NCBI GenBank assembly: GCA_963716685.1
Contig: CAVQTR010000006.1
Coordinates: 744,001 to 808,000 of the forward strand
From: JALYXI01 sp963716685
GTDB taxonomy: Bacteria; Acidobacteriota; Terriglobia; Bryobacterales; Bryobacteraceae
DNA: 64,000 bases
Reading direction: 5' to 3'
Of the stretch, positions 33,767-41,566 are shown one piece after another. The first letter of the stretch is position 1. Every line of letters starts with the position of its first letter. The notes below the pieces were generated by a model that searched no databases, had not been told where the DNA came from, and saw nothing but the letters and a program-made list of their open reading frames with translations. The position numbers and the translations under genes were made by a program.

Positions 33767-34984
33767 TCATGCCACAGCTGTTCCCACAGCCGAGACAGAA
33801 CGGGAGCGCTTCGGAGCCGTTTCAGCAGCGGCGGCGCACATGGCGCCAAGAAGGGCGAAGAGGATGGCGCCAATGACGGGTTCGCGCGCCGGATAATCGA
33901 AAAAACTATGAATTAATACAAAAAGGCTGCCGGCTCCCCATAGCCAGCGCCAGGAAAGAAAGACAGACTTCATGAATACGGCGGCGAGCAGAAGAGCGAA
34001 GGGGATACCGCCTTCGGACGTCCACTGGGTCCAGTCGGAATGGGCCGCGTTGGCAAACTGCGCATTGTCGAAGAGCGCGTATGCGGGATAAACGACCTTC
34101 CAGTTGCCCAGACCCCAGCCGAACCAGGGCCGATCTCGGATCATCTGCAGTGTGGAGAGCAGGAGATTGTGACGGATGGCGCCGGACGTCTGATCGCGGA
34201 AGTGTTCGCCCAGTGCACCCCAGCCGACCACGGCGGTGCACAGCGCGAGCAGGACGAACATTTGCAGGAAAAGCTGCAGCGCCACACGAGAGGTGACCAG
34301 CCGCCTGCCCCAGCCGGCCACCAGCGCAAACAGGATTTCGAGTGCGAGGAGAATCGTGCCCAGGCGCGAAGCGCTCATCACTACGGCAGCAAACATAGTG
34401 GCGCCCATGAATCCGAATACGAAGGCTCGATGCCGCCGGGTGAGCATGCGGTAAAGAGCGATGGGCAGAAGCAACTCGGCAAAGGCGGCGAACTGGTTCT
34501 TATAAACGAACGGGCCAATTACGCGATAGCTGCTTTCGAACAGCCAGAAGACCTGACGGGGAGAAGTGAACGACTGAACGATGGATACGACCATCAGCGC
34601 GAAACCGAAGTACAGCAGCGCGTCCAGGAAGGTGTCGCGCAGCCGGCGGGTGCGCAGCAGCTGGACCGCGATGGCGAAAACGGCAAAATCCGCCAGCCAG
34701 TTCAGCGATGAACTTACGGTATCGAAGGAATAAACAGTGGTGCGGAGGGCAATTTGCGCGGGTCCCCACAAGGCGGTCAGGATTAGCGGAACGAACAGCC
34801 AGTTCACCGCGAAACTCTCCCGCTTGAAAACGGCAACGGCCAGCCACACTGCACAAAGAGTGAAAAGGCCGATATGCAAGACGCTGACTGCCCAGAAAGC
34901 GGGCGACCACGCGACGAGAACACCGGCAATCAGCACGGCGAGCAGCGCTGCCGTGGCCAGCCGAAACTCCATGGATGGATTCAT
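33767..34984 (-). CDS. O-antigen ligase / Wzy-type polymerase-like membrane protein
   Basis: 405 residues with about ten hydrophobic helices. The conserved large periplasmic loop has the Wzy_C-type sequence STLQMIRDRPWFGWGLGNWKVVYPAY followed by HSDWTQWTSEGGIPFALLL, with the histidine of the ligase/polymerase family. It joins or polymerises lipid-linked sugar units at the outer face of the inner membrane. Ligase versus polymerase cannot be told from sequence; the neighbours (SLBB, BY-kinase) favour EPS polymerase. Its ATG overlaps the stop of the upstream TPR gene as ATGA. Confidence 0.9.
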   Translation of the reverse strand: MNPSMEFRLATAALLAVLIAGVLVAWSPAFWAVSVLHIGLFTLCAVWLAVAVFKRESFAVNWLFVPLILTALWGPAQIALRTTVYSFDTVSSSLNWLADFAVFAIAVQLLRTRRLRDTFLDALLYFGFALMVVSIVQSFTSPRQVFWLFESSYRVIGPFVYKNQFAAFAELLLPIALYRMLTRRHRAFVFGFMGATMFAAVVMSASRLGTILLALEILFALVAGWGRRLVTSRVALQLFLQMFVLLALCTAVVGWGALGEHFRDQTSGAIRHNLLLSTLQMIRDRPWFGWGLGNWKVVYPAYALFDNAQFANAAHSDWTQWTSEGGIPFALLLAAVFMKSVFLSWRWLWGAGSLFVLIHSFFDYPAREPVIGAILFALLGAMCAAAAETAPKRSRSVSAVGTAVA

Positions 34985-36249
34985 GGCAGCAGTTCGAGCC
35001 GCATCGGGCCGAGCCAGAGCGAACCACGGGGCCGGGTGTAGCCGGCCAGACGGTCATAGCGCAGCGCAAGCCAGCCGAGCGAGAAGCTGGCAGGTGTGGA
35101 AAAATCGAACGCGGCTTCCCCGTCTTCGTCGCGCGCGGGGAAACCGGGAGCGCTGGACTGCTCCATTCGATCGGCATCCGAAAGACTCCAGTGCAATCCG
35201 GGAGTGCCAGTCATCTCGGTGGTGCGGTACTGATAATGAAACCGGTACCGGCGGCCTGGCAACAACGGAACGGCGGCGCTCACCAGCTCACACTGCTCCG
35301 GCTCATCGCCATTGATGTCGAAGCGCATGGTGCGGGTGCCTTCGACATACCTCCCGTAGATGTCCGGTGGCCGCGCGATTCGCCAATCAAAGCCAGTGCC
35401 GGACGGTTCTGCCGACAGTGTGCCGTTCGTCAGAGACTTGCCGGCGTGCGGGTCCAGATGCTCGTAAAGCGGCAGCCGACCGGTAACGGCGCCGTTCCAG
35501 ACCGTGACCGCGTTTGCTCCGCGCCCGCGCTGGATCAGCGAATCGCAGAGGTAGAACAGCGCCGGCAGATCGGTCGAACCAGCAATGGAATAGAGACGCG
35601 CCGCGGCGCCGAGCGCTGCGTCTATCCGGCCGGAACCCGTCAGGTAGCGGACGTATTCATCCAGGATGAATGGTCGCGGCGGAATCGCCAGGCGCTCGAT
35701 GGTTTCGGCGTCCGTGGTGACACTCCAGCTAAGGGCAAAAACGGGGTTCGGATCGAAGGTGAACGGCTCGCCTGGCCAGCGTTCCATCAGGTCCGCACTC
35801 TTGCGAATCCAGGGCCAGAATTTGGCGGATTGTCCGGTGCGCGCGTAGAAGTTCGCCAGCGACCACGCCGGCTTGAACATGTGGTCCACACGGGCCGCTC
35901 CCAGAAGGTACTGCTCCGCGCGGGGCAGATCCCCTGCGATCTCGGCGTCGAGGCCCAGCGCCATCCACGCGGCCGAGTCCCGCGGGCTCAGCCGGAGCGC
36001 GGCCTGCAGTTCCGCGCGGTTCGCGGCGCTGAGGGGATCAACGGCCTCGAAGACGGCTGCGGCATTTTTATGTGCTGCGGCGCTGGCAGGTGTCAGGCGG
36101 ACGGCTTCCTGAGCGTCATGCAGAGTGGGGCGGGATTCGAGGAGATCGGCCCGGGCGATGCGAAGAGACCACCACGCCGCCAGAGTGAACAACGGAATGC
36201 CGGCGAGCGCCAGAACAAGGGCGGCAAGTCTGGGGAGCGCTCGCGACAA
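34981..36249 (-). CDS. Membrane-anchored TPR protein of the EPS operon
   Basis: 422 residues from the TTG at 36249, the only start that leads straight into the hydrophobic segment (LAALVLALAGIPLFTLAAWW); earlier in-frame sequence belongs to the neighbouring gene's shadow. TPR-like repeats run from about 40 to 260 (AAHKNAAAVFEAVDPLSAANRAELQAALRLSPRDSAAWMALG). The C-terminal 150 residues are beta-rich, with FHYQYRTTEMTGTPGLHWSL, a carbohydrate-binding-like look. It may scaffold the polysaccharide machine. First gene of the operon that continues with the polymerase. Confidence 0.8.
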   Translation of the reverse strand: MSRALPRLAALVLALAGIPLFTLAAWWSLRIARADLLESRPTLHDAQEAVRLTPASAAAHKNAAAVFEAVDPLSAANRAELQAALRLSPRDSAAWMALGLDAEIAGDLPRAEQYLLGAARVDHMFKPAWSLANFYARTGQSAKFWPWIRKSADLMERWPGEPFTFDPNPVFALSWSVTTDAETIERLAIPPRPFILDEYVRYLTGSGRIDAALGAAARLYSIAGSTDLPALFYLCDSLIQRGRGANAVTVWNGAVTGRLPLYEHLDPHAGKSLTNGTLSAEPSGTGFDWRIARPPDIYGRYVEGTRTMRFDINGDEPEQCELVSAAVPLLPGRRYRFHYQYRTTEMTGTPGLHWSLSDADRMEQSSAPGFPARDEDGEAAFDFSTPASFSLGWLALRYDRLAGYTRPRGSLWLGPMRLELLP

Positions 36250-36284
36250 TGGAATCAGATTACAACTTCGCCGGCGGGCGCCGG

Positions 36285-37043
36285 TTACATGCCGGCATAC
36301 CAGGTGTAGCCGCGTTCCGGCAATGAAGATCCCAGACCCTTGCCGAATCCTTTGAGGCTGTCGGTAACAGTCAGGCGAGTGAGGTACTTTACGCTCTTGT
36401 AGCCCAGTTGTCGCGGAACCCGGATCCGAAGTGGTCCGCCATTGCCGACCGGAAGTTCCTCTCCATTCATGCCGTAGGTGATAAGCGTTTGAGGATGCAG
36501 CGCCTCGGCCATATCGACGCTGTCCCACCATCGCGGCTGGATGGAAAAGTAGACGACGAATTTGGCGTGCGGCGCGGGTTGCACGGCTTCCAGAACGTGC
36601 GACAGCGGCACACCCGTCCACTCCGCGATGAAGGACCACCCCTCCTCGCACGCCAGGTGAGTGATCTGACTTCGGGAAGGGAGGCTCTTGAGTTCCGGGA
36701 CGGAGAACGATCGGGGGCGCGCGACCATGCCGTCCACAATCAGCCGCCAATCGGCGAAACCACCGGCCTGCAGATTCCTGAACGCATCCTCCCGGGGCGG
36801 CTTGCCGTTGGCGAAAGCCGGAACCGAAATCTCGCTGCGCGGGAATTCGCGGGCCAATGATTGCCCGGTCAGCAGGCGTTGGGAAGCATAGGTCAGCGTT
36901 TCGCCGAGCCCAAATACGCCGCCGTGATCCGGCGGGATCAGGCCGTGGCGGCTTGCCAGGTTTGCCGCGACTGCCAGACCCGACGCGCCCGCGGTTGCTG
37001 CCAGCGCGGTAGTAATTAGATTGCGGCGTGAGAAGTTACTCAT
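36285..37043 (-). CDS. Tat-exported molybdopterin-dependent oxidoreductase (YedY/MsrP-like)
   Basis: 252 residues from the ATG at 37043, which overlaps the cytochrome b stop as ATGA. A twin-arginine signal (SRRNLITTALAATAGASGLAVA) sends the folded enzyme to the periplasm. The sulfite-oxidase-like fold shows the molybdenum-ligand cysteine in ITHLACEEGWSFIAEWTGVPL, and PLRIRVPRQLGYKSVKYLTRLTV near the end. Family members reduce oxidised methionine or other sulfoxides, or oxidise sulfite. With the cytochrome b upstream it forms a quinone-linked pair; direction is not known. Confidence 0.92.
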   Translation of the reverse strand: MSNFSRRNLITTALAATAGASGLAVAANLASRHGLIPPDHGGVFGLGETLTYASQRLLTGQSLAREFPRSEISVPAFANGKPPREDAFRNLQAGGFADWRLIVDGMVARPRSFSVPELKSLPSRSQITHLACEEGWSFIAEWTGVPLSHVLEAVQPAPHAKFVVYFSIQPRWWDSVDMAEALHPQTLITYGMNGEELPVGNGGPLRIRVPRQLGYKSVKYLTRLTVTDSLKGFGKGLGSSLPERGYTWYAGM

Positions 37044-37813
37044 GATTGCTCCCTGCCCGGCGCAATGCGGCCGGTGACCATCGCTCTCAGGCGGCTCCCG
37101 AACCCGGCGAGATAAACCATCAGCACGTGAACGATAACGAACAGCACCAAAAAGACGGAGATGAAGAAGTGAATGGTTCGCGCCGATTGCTGGCCGCCGA
37201 AGGTGGTGACCACCCAAGGATACGCGGAGACAATCGCGGGAGACATGGCGAGTCCGGTCCAGATGACCAGGGGAAATGCAACGAAGATGACGAACAGATA
37301 GCTGAACCGCTGCAATGCGTTGTAAGCCCAGGCCTCCGCCGGGGCGGGTCGCGCGAAACGCAGGTGACTGATGATGGCAGCTGAGAGCGTTCGCGGAGCG
37401 AAATCGACGCCGCGCGGGAGCAGGTTTCTGCGGAGGTGTCCGGTGTACAGGCTTAGGGCCGTATAGAGCAGGCCGGTAAAGACCAGAATCCATCCGGACT
37501 GGAAGTGGAGAGAACGGGCCCACCCGTTTTGATCCGTGAGTACAAAACCGTAGGCGGTCGGTACAGCCGACCTTGCCGCCGGGATGGGAATCCTGAACAG
37601 CGGAGGGGTCAGAATGTTGCCGGCCTCACCCCAGTAGAAACGCGGATGAGTGGTAAGCGTTTCCACTCCGCTGACCAACAGGGCAAAAAAGCACAACGTT
37701 GTAATCCAGTGGGTAATCCGGACAAATGCGCGATGCCGCGGGGCGATGATGCGGGTACGGTCGACGGAGGCAGAAACGGAAGCCTGAACGGAATCGGCCA
37801 CAGAAGGAATCAT
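37040..37813 (-). CDS. Cytochrome b/b6-type membrane protein (partner of the YedY-like enzyme)
   Basis: 257 residues from the ATG at 37813. About four membrane helices, with haem-ligand candidates in RITHWITTLCFFALLVSG (His), SLHFQSGWILVFTGLLYTAL (His) and ARTIHFFISVFLVLFVIVHVLMVYLAGFGSR (His). This is the cytochrome b561/hydrogenase-b type. It would pass electrons between the quinone pool and the periplasmic molybdoenzyme encoded directly downstream (4-bp overlap). No good ribosome site upstream. Confidence 0.9.
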   Translation of the reverse strand: MIPSVADSVQASVSASVDRTRIIAPRHRAFVRITHWITTLCFFALLVSGVETLTTHPRFYWGEAGNILTPPLFRIPIPAARSAVPTAYGFVLTDQNGWARSLHFQSGWILVFTGLLYTALSLYTGHLRRNLLPRGVDFAPRTLSAAIISHLRFARPAPAEAWAYNALQRFSYLFVIFVAFPLVIWTGLAMSPAIVSAYPWVVTTFGGQQSARTIHFFISVFLVLFVIVHVLMVYLAGFGSRLRAMVTGRIAPGREQS

Positions 37814-37869
37814 AGCAAGCACGGCAGAGGTACGCGCGCTGCCGTGCGGTGCTGCTGCCCGGGCGTTAG

Positions 37870-37875
37870 TACAAT
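37870..37875 (+). promoter_or_regulatory. Candidate -10 box of the tRNA gene
   Basis: TACAAT lies 19 bp before the tRNA 5' end, at a plausible -10 position. No good -35 hexamer is seen 17 bp upstream. Confidence 0.35.
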
Positions 37876-37894
37876 GAGGACTGCCTGGTTACTC

Positions 37895-37967
37895 GGGCCC
37901 TTAGCTCAGCGGTTAGAGCCGCGGACTCATAATCCGTTGGTCGAAGGTTCAAATCCTTCAGGGCCCA
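37895..37967 (+). tRNA. tRNA-Ile2 (anticodon CAU, lysidine type)
   Basis: 73 nt folding into a full cloverleaf: acceptor GGGCCCT/AGGGCCC, D stem GCTC/GAGC, anticodon stem GCGGA/TCCGT with loop CTCATAA, T stem GAAGG/CCTTC with loop TTCAAAT, discriminator A. CCA is not encoded (CTA follows). CAU also belongs to tRNA-Met, but the body (TAGCTCAG, GGTTAGAGC, CTCATAA, TGGTCG) closely matches tRNA-Ile2, whose C34 becomes lysidine by TilS to read AUA. Confidence 0.93.
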
Positions 37968-38103
37968 CTACCCGGAATTTCTCGCCATTTGCAAACCGTG
38001 TGCAAGGTGCCGCGTCAAAAGCTCTTGCACGCGGAAACAAAAAATCGCAGAATGGTGAACAATTTCAGCTGAACGAGCGTCTCCGCTAATACGCACGGGA
38101 ACT

Positions 38104-38307
38104 ATGAGCCAGGGAAAGCCCGCAAACGATTCGACGCCGGGCGGCGAGCGTGCGGCCGCGAAGGCATTGTCGCCGGCCTGGCTCGCGTTTATTCGTTTCT
38201 GCGGCGATCTTCGCTACGGCGAGATTGAGCGCCTGAGCATTCAGGACGGGGTTCCCGTTCTGGCGGAGCTCACTAAGAAGAAAGTGAAATTTACAGGCGA
38301 AGCGTAA
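38104..38307 (+). CDS. Small DUF2292-like protein
   Basis: 67 residues. The core WLAFIRFCGDLRYGEIERLSIQDGVPVLAELTKKKVKF fits the pattern of DUF2292 (short helix, a Tyr-Gly, then a hairpin around QDG and a Thr-Lys-Lys end). Function of that family is unknown. ATG at 38104; no strong ribosome site. It lies 136 bp after the tRNA and 43 bp before a terminator-like hairpin, so it may share the tRNA transcript or have its own promoter. Confidence 0.65.
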   Translation: MSQGKPANDSTPGGERAAAKALSPAWLAFIRFCGDLRYGEIERLSIQDGVPVLAELTKKKVKFTGEA

Positions 38308-38350
38308 GCTGTTCGTTCCGCCATTCTCAAGGCTGACCGAAGTACTCGGA

Positions 38351-38388
38351 GGCCGTCGCCAGGGCAACTGTCCTGGAGGCGGCCTTTT
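38351..38388 (+). terminator. Rho-independent terminator-like hairpin
   Basis: Stem with GGCCG and CCAGG on the left arm against CCTGG and CGGCC on the right (small internal mismatch), a GCAACTGT loop, then TTTT. It ends the transcript of the small DUF2292-like gene and precedes the TPR gene. Confidence 0.7.
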
Positions 38389-38404
38389 CCATTTTGGAGG
38401 TAGC

Positions 38405-39394
38405 ATGACGCGCTCTGTCCTGGCCTTGTTCCTCACGGCTTTCGCGGCGATTTCCCACATCCATGCGCAGCTTCCGGACTGGCGCGCGCTGATGGACCGG
38501 GGAAACCTGGCGCGCCACAACGGCCACTATGCGGATGCCGCGTCGGCTTACCGGGAGGCGGTGCGCGTTGCTGAACAAAACCCGGCGGAGCCGATGCATC
38601 TGGTTTCGGCTTTGAATTCCGCCGGCACGGCGACCGACGAACTCGGCCAAATGGCCGAAGCAGAGAGATGCTTCCGCCGCGCTCTGGCGATCATCGACGC
38701 GACAACCGGTCCTCATTCCGTCGCCCGCGCACAGACGCTGGTGAATCTCTCCGGCGTCGCCATGCACATGGACGAGCTGGTCAAGGCGGAAAGCGAATTA
38801 CGGGAAGCTCTCGAACTGTACAGCGAACTCCTGCCGCCGAACAGTCCTCTGCTGGCGCACGGCCGCTCCGCCATGGGGGACATTCTGCTGCAGCAGGGGG
38901 CCTACGAGAAGGCGGAGCGGTATATCGAACAGGCGCTGCCCATTCTCGAAAAGGACCCAGGAGTCCGCGAAGGGTATGTCGGGATGTGTGTCAACAATCT
39001 CGGGTCGGTACGCCGGTTTCAGGGCCGCAACGAGGAGGCAATCTCCCTTTTTGAGCGGGCGCTGAAAATCATCCAGCAGGAAAGGGGGCCCGAGAGTCCG
39101 CTTCAGATCTACCCGATGAGCAACCTTGCGCTTGCGAAGCTGCGCGCCGGAGATGCCACCGAATCACTGGCACTGCTTTCCCATGCGCTGGCCATTGCGA
39201 AAGCTTCTTACGGGCCTGAGCATCCGGTTTACGGGAAAGTTCTGATGAACTACGCGAATGGTTTGCTGGTGACAGGACATAAACGAGAGGGCAGACATTT
39301 GCTGGCCGCCGCCACCAAAGTGATCAAAGAGAGCGCGCAAGCGAGCGGGCTCGGTCTGACGGTTGATGTTTCGGCATTGCGGCCGAAACAGTGA
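38405..39394 (+). CDS. Exported TPR (tetratricopeptide) protein
   Basis: 329 residues: signal peptide ending near HIHAQ, then seven or so TPR units of the longer TPR_12 type with NLG/NAA-like motifs (AALNSAGTATDELGQMAEAERCFRRALAIID, TLVNLSGVAMHMDELVKAESELREALELY, MCVNNLGSVRRFQGRNEEAISLFERALKI). GGAGG lies 6 nt before the ATG. Function unknown; it acts as a protein-interaction scaffold in the periplasm by inference. Convergent with the hydrolase gene. Confidence 0.87.
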   Translation: MTRSVLALFLTAFAAISHIHAQLPDWRALMDRGNLARHNGHYADAASAYREAVRVAEQNPAEPMHLVSALNSAGTATDELGQMAEAERCFRRALAIIDATTGPHSVARAQTLVNLSGVAMHMDELVKAESELREALELYSELLPPNSPLLAHGRSAMGDILLQQGAYEKAERYIEQALPILEKDPGVREGYVGMCVNNLGSVRRFQGRNEEAISLFERALKIIQQERGPESPLQIYPMSNLALAKLRAGDATESLALLSHALAIAKASYGPEHPVYGKVLMNYANGLLVTGHKREGRHLLAAATKVIKESAQASGLGLTVDVSALRPKQ

Positions 39395-39412
39395 ACGCCA
39401 ATCGCCAGCCAG

Positions 39413-40486
39413 TTAGCGGGACGACGCCAGGAACTTTCCTATGTTCTCGTTAAGAAATTTGGCGTCCTGCGGGTTGCTGGCAGCGCCCGCAGTATGTCCC
39501 CACAGAGAAGGGATCGGCTGGAACGTGACCTTGGGAATGAAAGCGGATTCGTAACGGGCATCGCCCACCGGGAAGTAAAGATCCGTCTCCGAAGGCATAT
39601 AGAGGAACGGGGCGCGGATGCTGCGCAGCGCGCGCTCCACGTCGCCGCCGAAACCGGGGGTGGCGCCGACATCGTGTTTCTCCCATGTGCGGCATTGCAG
39701 AATCAGATCATTGGCGTCCGCTCCCGGGATGAAGCGCGTGCGAAAACGGTCGAGCACCTGTTCGAACGTGGTGCCTGCCGGACGCGATGCGCGCCAAAGT
39801 TCTTTCCGCCACCACTCCTGCGAATAGAGCCAACCAGCCCACACGGTGCCGAAGGCCTGCAGCCCTTTCACCGGAGGAGTCGCGTAGTCTCCACCGGCGA
39901 AGACCGGGTCGGCCATAATTGCCGAGATCTGTCCTTCCAGCCGCACCACTCCGTGCGGATAGCATTTGGCTGTGCCGGAGGTCGCGACGAAGCGGTCGGC
40001 GAAATCGGGGTAGCTGACAGCCCACTGGAACGCCTGTTCCGCGCCCATCGAAAAGCCAATCAGAGCGCGCAGATGGCGCACGCCCAGATCTTCCGTCAAC
40101 AATTGATGGACCGCCTGCACATTGTCACGAATGGTCATCACGGGAAATCGCGGGCCGTGGAAAGGTTCGGGCGTGTTGCTGGGCGAGGAAGAGCGGCCGT
40201 TGCCGAAGAGCTCGGTCGTGATGAGGAACAGCTTGTCCGGATCGAGCGCGCGGTCCGGACCGATCAGCCATTCGTACCCGTGGAGATTGGCCATATAGTG
40301 CGAAGGCAGCAGCACGGCGTTGTCCTTCGCGGCATTCAGCTTTCCGTAAGTGCCGTAACGAATGCGCGCTTCGGGAAGCGTCGCGCCGCTCTCGGTTTTG
40401 AAGTTGGCAATTCGAAATTCGTGTTCTTCCGGCGGTGCGGAGTAAAGAATTGGGCAGACTGCCAGCAGCCAGAAGAACGCGCGCAT
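39413..40486 (-). CDS. Exported alpha/beta hydrolase of the homoserine acetyltransferase (MetX) type
   Basis: 357 residues with a signal peptide (MRAFFWLLAVCPILYS), which normal cytoplasmic MetX lacks. The nucleophile elbow is GFSMGAEQAF (Ser), the start RYGTYGKLNAAKDNAVLLPSHY has the MetX pattern, and the late Asp/His pair is in LYFPVGDARYESAFIPKVTF and LWGHTAG. The export signal suggests a secreted hydrolase or acyltransferase rather than methionine synthesis. Minus strand, alone between convergent and divergent genes. Confidence 0.85.
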   Translation of the reverse strand: MRAFFWLLAVCPILYSAPPEEHEFRIANFKTESGATLPEARIRYGTYGKLNAAKDNAVLLPSHYMANLHGYEWLIGPDRALDPDKLFLITTELFGNGRSSSPSNTPEPFHGPRFPVMTIRDNVQAVHQLLTEDLGVRHLRALIGFSMGAEQAFQWAVSYPDFADRFVATSGTAKCYPHGVVRLEGQISAIMADPVFAGGDYATPPVKGLQAFGTVWAGWLYSQEWWRKELWRASRPAGTTFEQVLDRFRTRFIPGADANDLILQCRTWEKHDVGATPGFGGDVERALRSIRAPFLYMPSETDLYFPVGDARYESAFIPKVTFQPIPSLWGHTAGAASNPQDAKFLNENIGKFLASSR

Positions 40487-40512
40487 GGTCTGGTCAGTTT
40501 ACCAGAGCACTT

Positions 40513-41241
40513 TCACGCGACATCAAGCCCGAACCGACGCAACAATTCGCGTTTTCCGGAAGCAGTGACAGAAAGTGCGCGGCTGTTAAGATCCGCACTC
40601 AGCCAATTTCTCGCGATCGAAACTTCGAAAACGGCCGCCCCGAGCGCTCCTCCCAGATGAGGCCGCCGTTCACTCCAGTCGAGGCACGGGCAGGCAAAGC
40701 GGCGCCGCAAAGAGCGCAGCTGTGGAATGTCGATGCCGAGCCCGCCAAAAGCGTCCGCGCCGGAAATGGTTAGCTCGTATTCCGTTGAGAGCCAGCCGAG
40801 AGACTGCAATTGATCATGGAGCAGGACACCGACTGCGCCTGCAATATGGTCATAGCACGTCCGCGCGCTACGCAGGCGCGCCGGCGTGGAGGGCCGAAAC
40901 GGCGTGCGAGCGGCCCCCGCAAGCACGCTCAGGCTTTCCAGTGCATGCGCCACCTGCGGCCCGTGCAGGCTGTAATATCGGTGCTTACCCTGGCTCGTCA
41001 CTTTAACCAGATGCTCCGATTTGAGTCGATGCAGATGGACACTCGCGGTGGAAGGACTGATCTCCGCCAGTATCGCGAGCTCCGTGCCGGTGCGCGCGCG
41101 CCCGTCCATCAGTTGATAAAGCATTCGCGCCCGCGCAGGCTCGCCGATCGCCGCGGCGATACCGGACACGGCCAGATCATTATGGTCGACAGCATCCACA
41201 GTTTGATGATAAACGAAGCGTGTGTGTTCCTGATGCGACAT
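40513..41241 (-). CDS. ArsR-family transcriptional regulator
   Basis: 242 residues from the ATG at 41241; an earlier start would overlap the divergent NIPSNAP gene. The winged helix-turn-helix near the N-terminus (about 20-95) has AAAIGEPARARMLYQLMDGRARTGTELAILAEISPSTASVHLHRL and VKVTSQGKHRYYSLHG, typical of ArsR-type repressors. The long C-terminal part is unusual for ArsR (about 100 residues) and contains a CPCLDWSERRPHLGG motif found in this subgroup. It is divergent, by 13 bp, from the NIPSNAP-ICL pair that it probably controls. Confidence 0.88.
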   Translation of the reverse strand: MSHQEHTRFVYHQTVDAVDHNDLAVSGIAAAIGEPARARMLYQLMDGRARTGTELAILAEISPSTASVHLHRLKSEHLVKVTSQGKHRYYSLHGPQVAHALESLSVLAGAARTPFRPSTPARLRSARTCYDHIAGAVGVLLHDQLQSLGWLSTEYELTISGADAFGGLGIDIPQLRSLRRRFACPCLDWSERRPHLGGALGAAVFEVSIARNWLSADLNSRALSVTASGKRELLRRFGLDVA

Positions 41242-41254
41242 ACTGCGGAACACT

Positions 41255-41566
41255 ATGAAGATCACCTGCTTCATCTCTTATCAGATTGATCCCTTTCAGC
41301 GCGAAGGGTTCAAGCAGTACGCCGAGAACTGGCTCCGCATCATCCCGCGGTGTGGAGGGCATCTGCTGGGCTACTTCCTTCCGTACGAAGGAACGAACGA
41401 TGTAGCCTGGGGTTTGATTGGTTTCGACACCCTGGCGGCTTATGAGACTTACCGGACTCGGCTTCGGGGCGATGCCGAGGCACGCAAGAACTTCGAGATG
41501 GCCGCGACCAAACGTCTGATTCTGCGCGAAGAAAGGACCTTCCTTGAAAATGTCAACGCAGGCTGA
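41255..41566 (+). CDS. NIPSNAP-family protein
   Basis: 103 residues, alpha/beta barrel type of the dimeric NIPSNAP family: ITCFISYQIDPFQREGFKQYAENWLRIIPRCGGHLLGYFLP, then AWGLIGFDTLAAYETYRTRL. Function of bacterial members is unknown. It starts 13 bp from the divergent ArsR gene and overlaps the next gene by 17 bp, so this is a two-gene unit under one promoter. Confidence 0.87.
   Translation: MKITCFISYQIDPFQREGFKQYAENWLRIIPRCGGHLLGYFLPYEGTNDVAWGLIGFDTLAAYETYRTRLRGDAEARKNFEMAATKRLILREERTFLENVNAG

Noticed and set aside
37895..37967. Reading the CAU tRNA as tRNA-Met
   Set aside because: The body and acceptor match tRNA-Ile2 far better than elongator or initiator Met; there is no C1-A72 mismatch as in the initiator.
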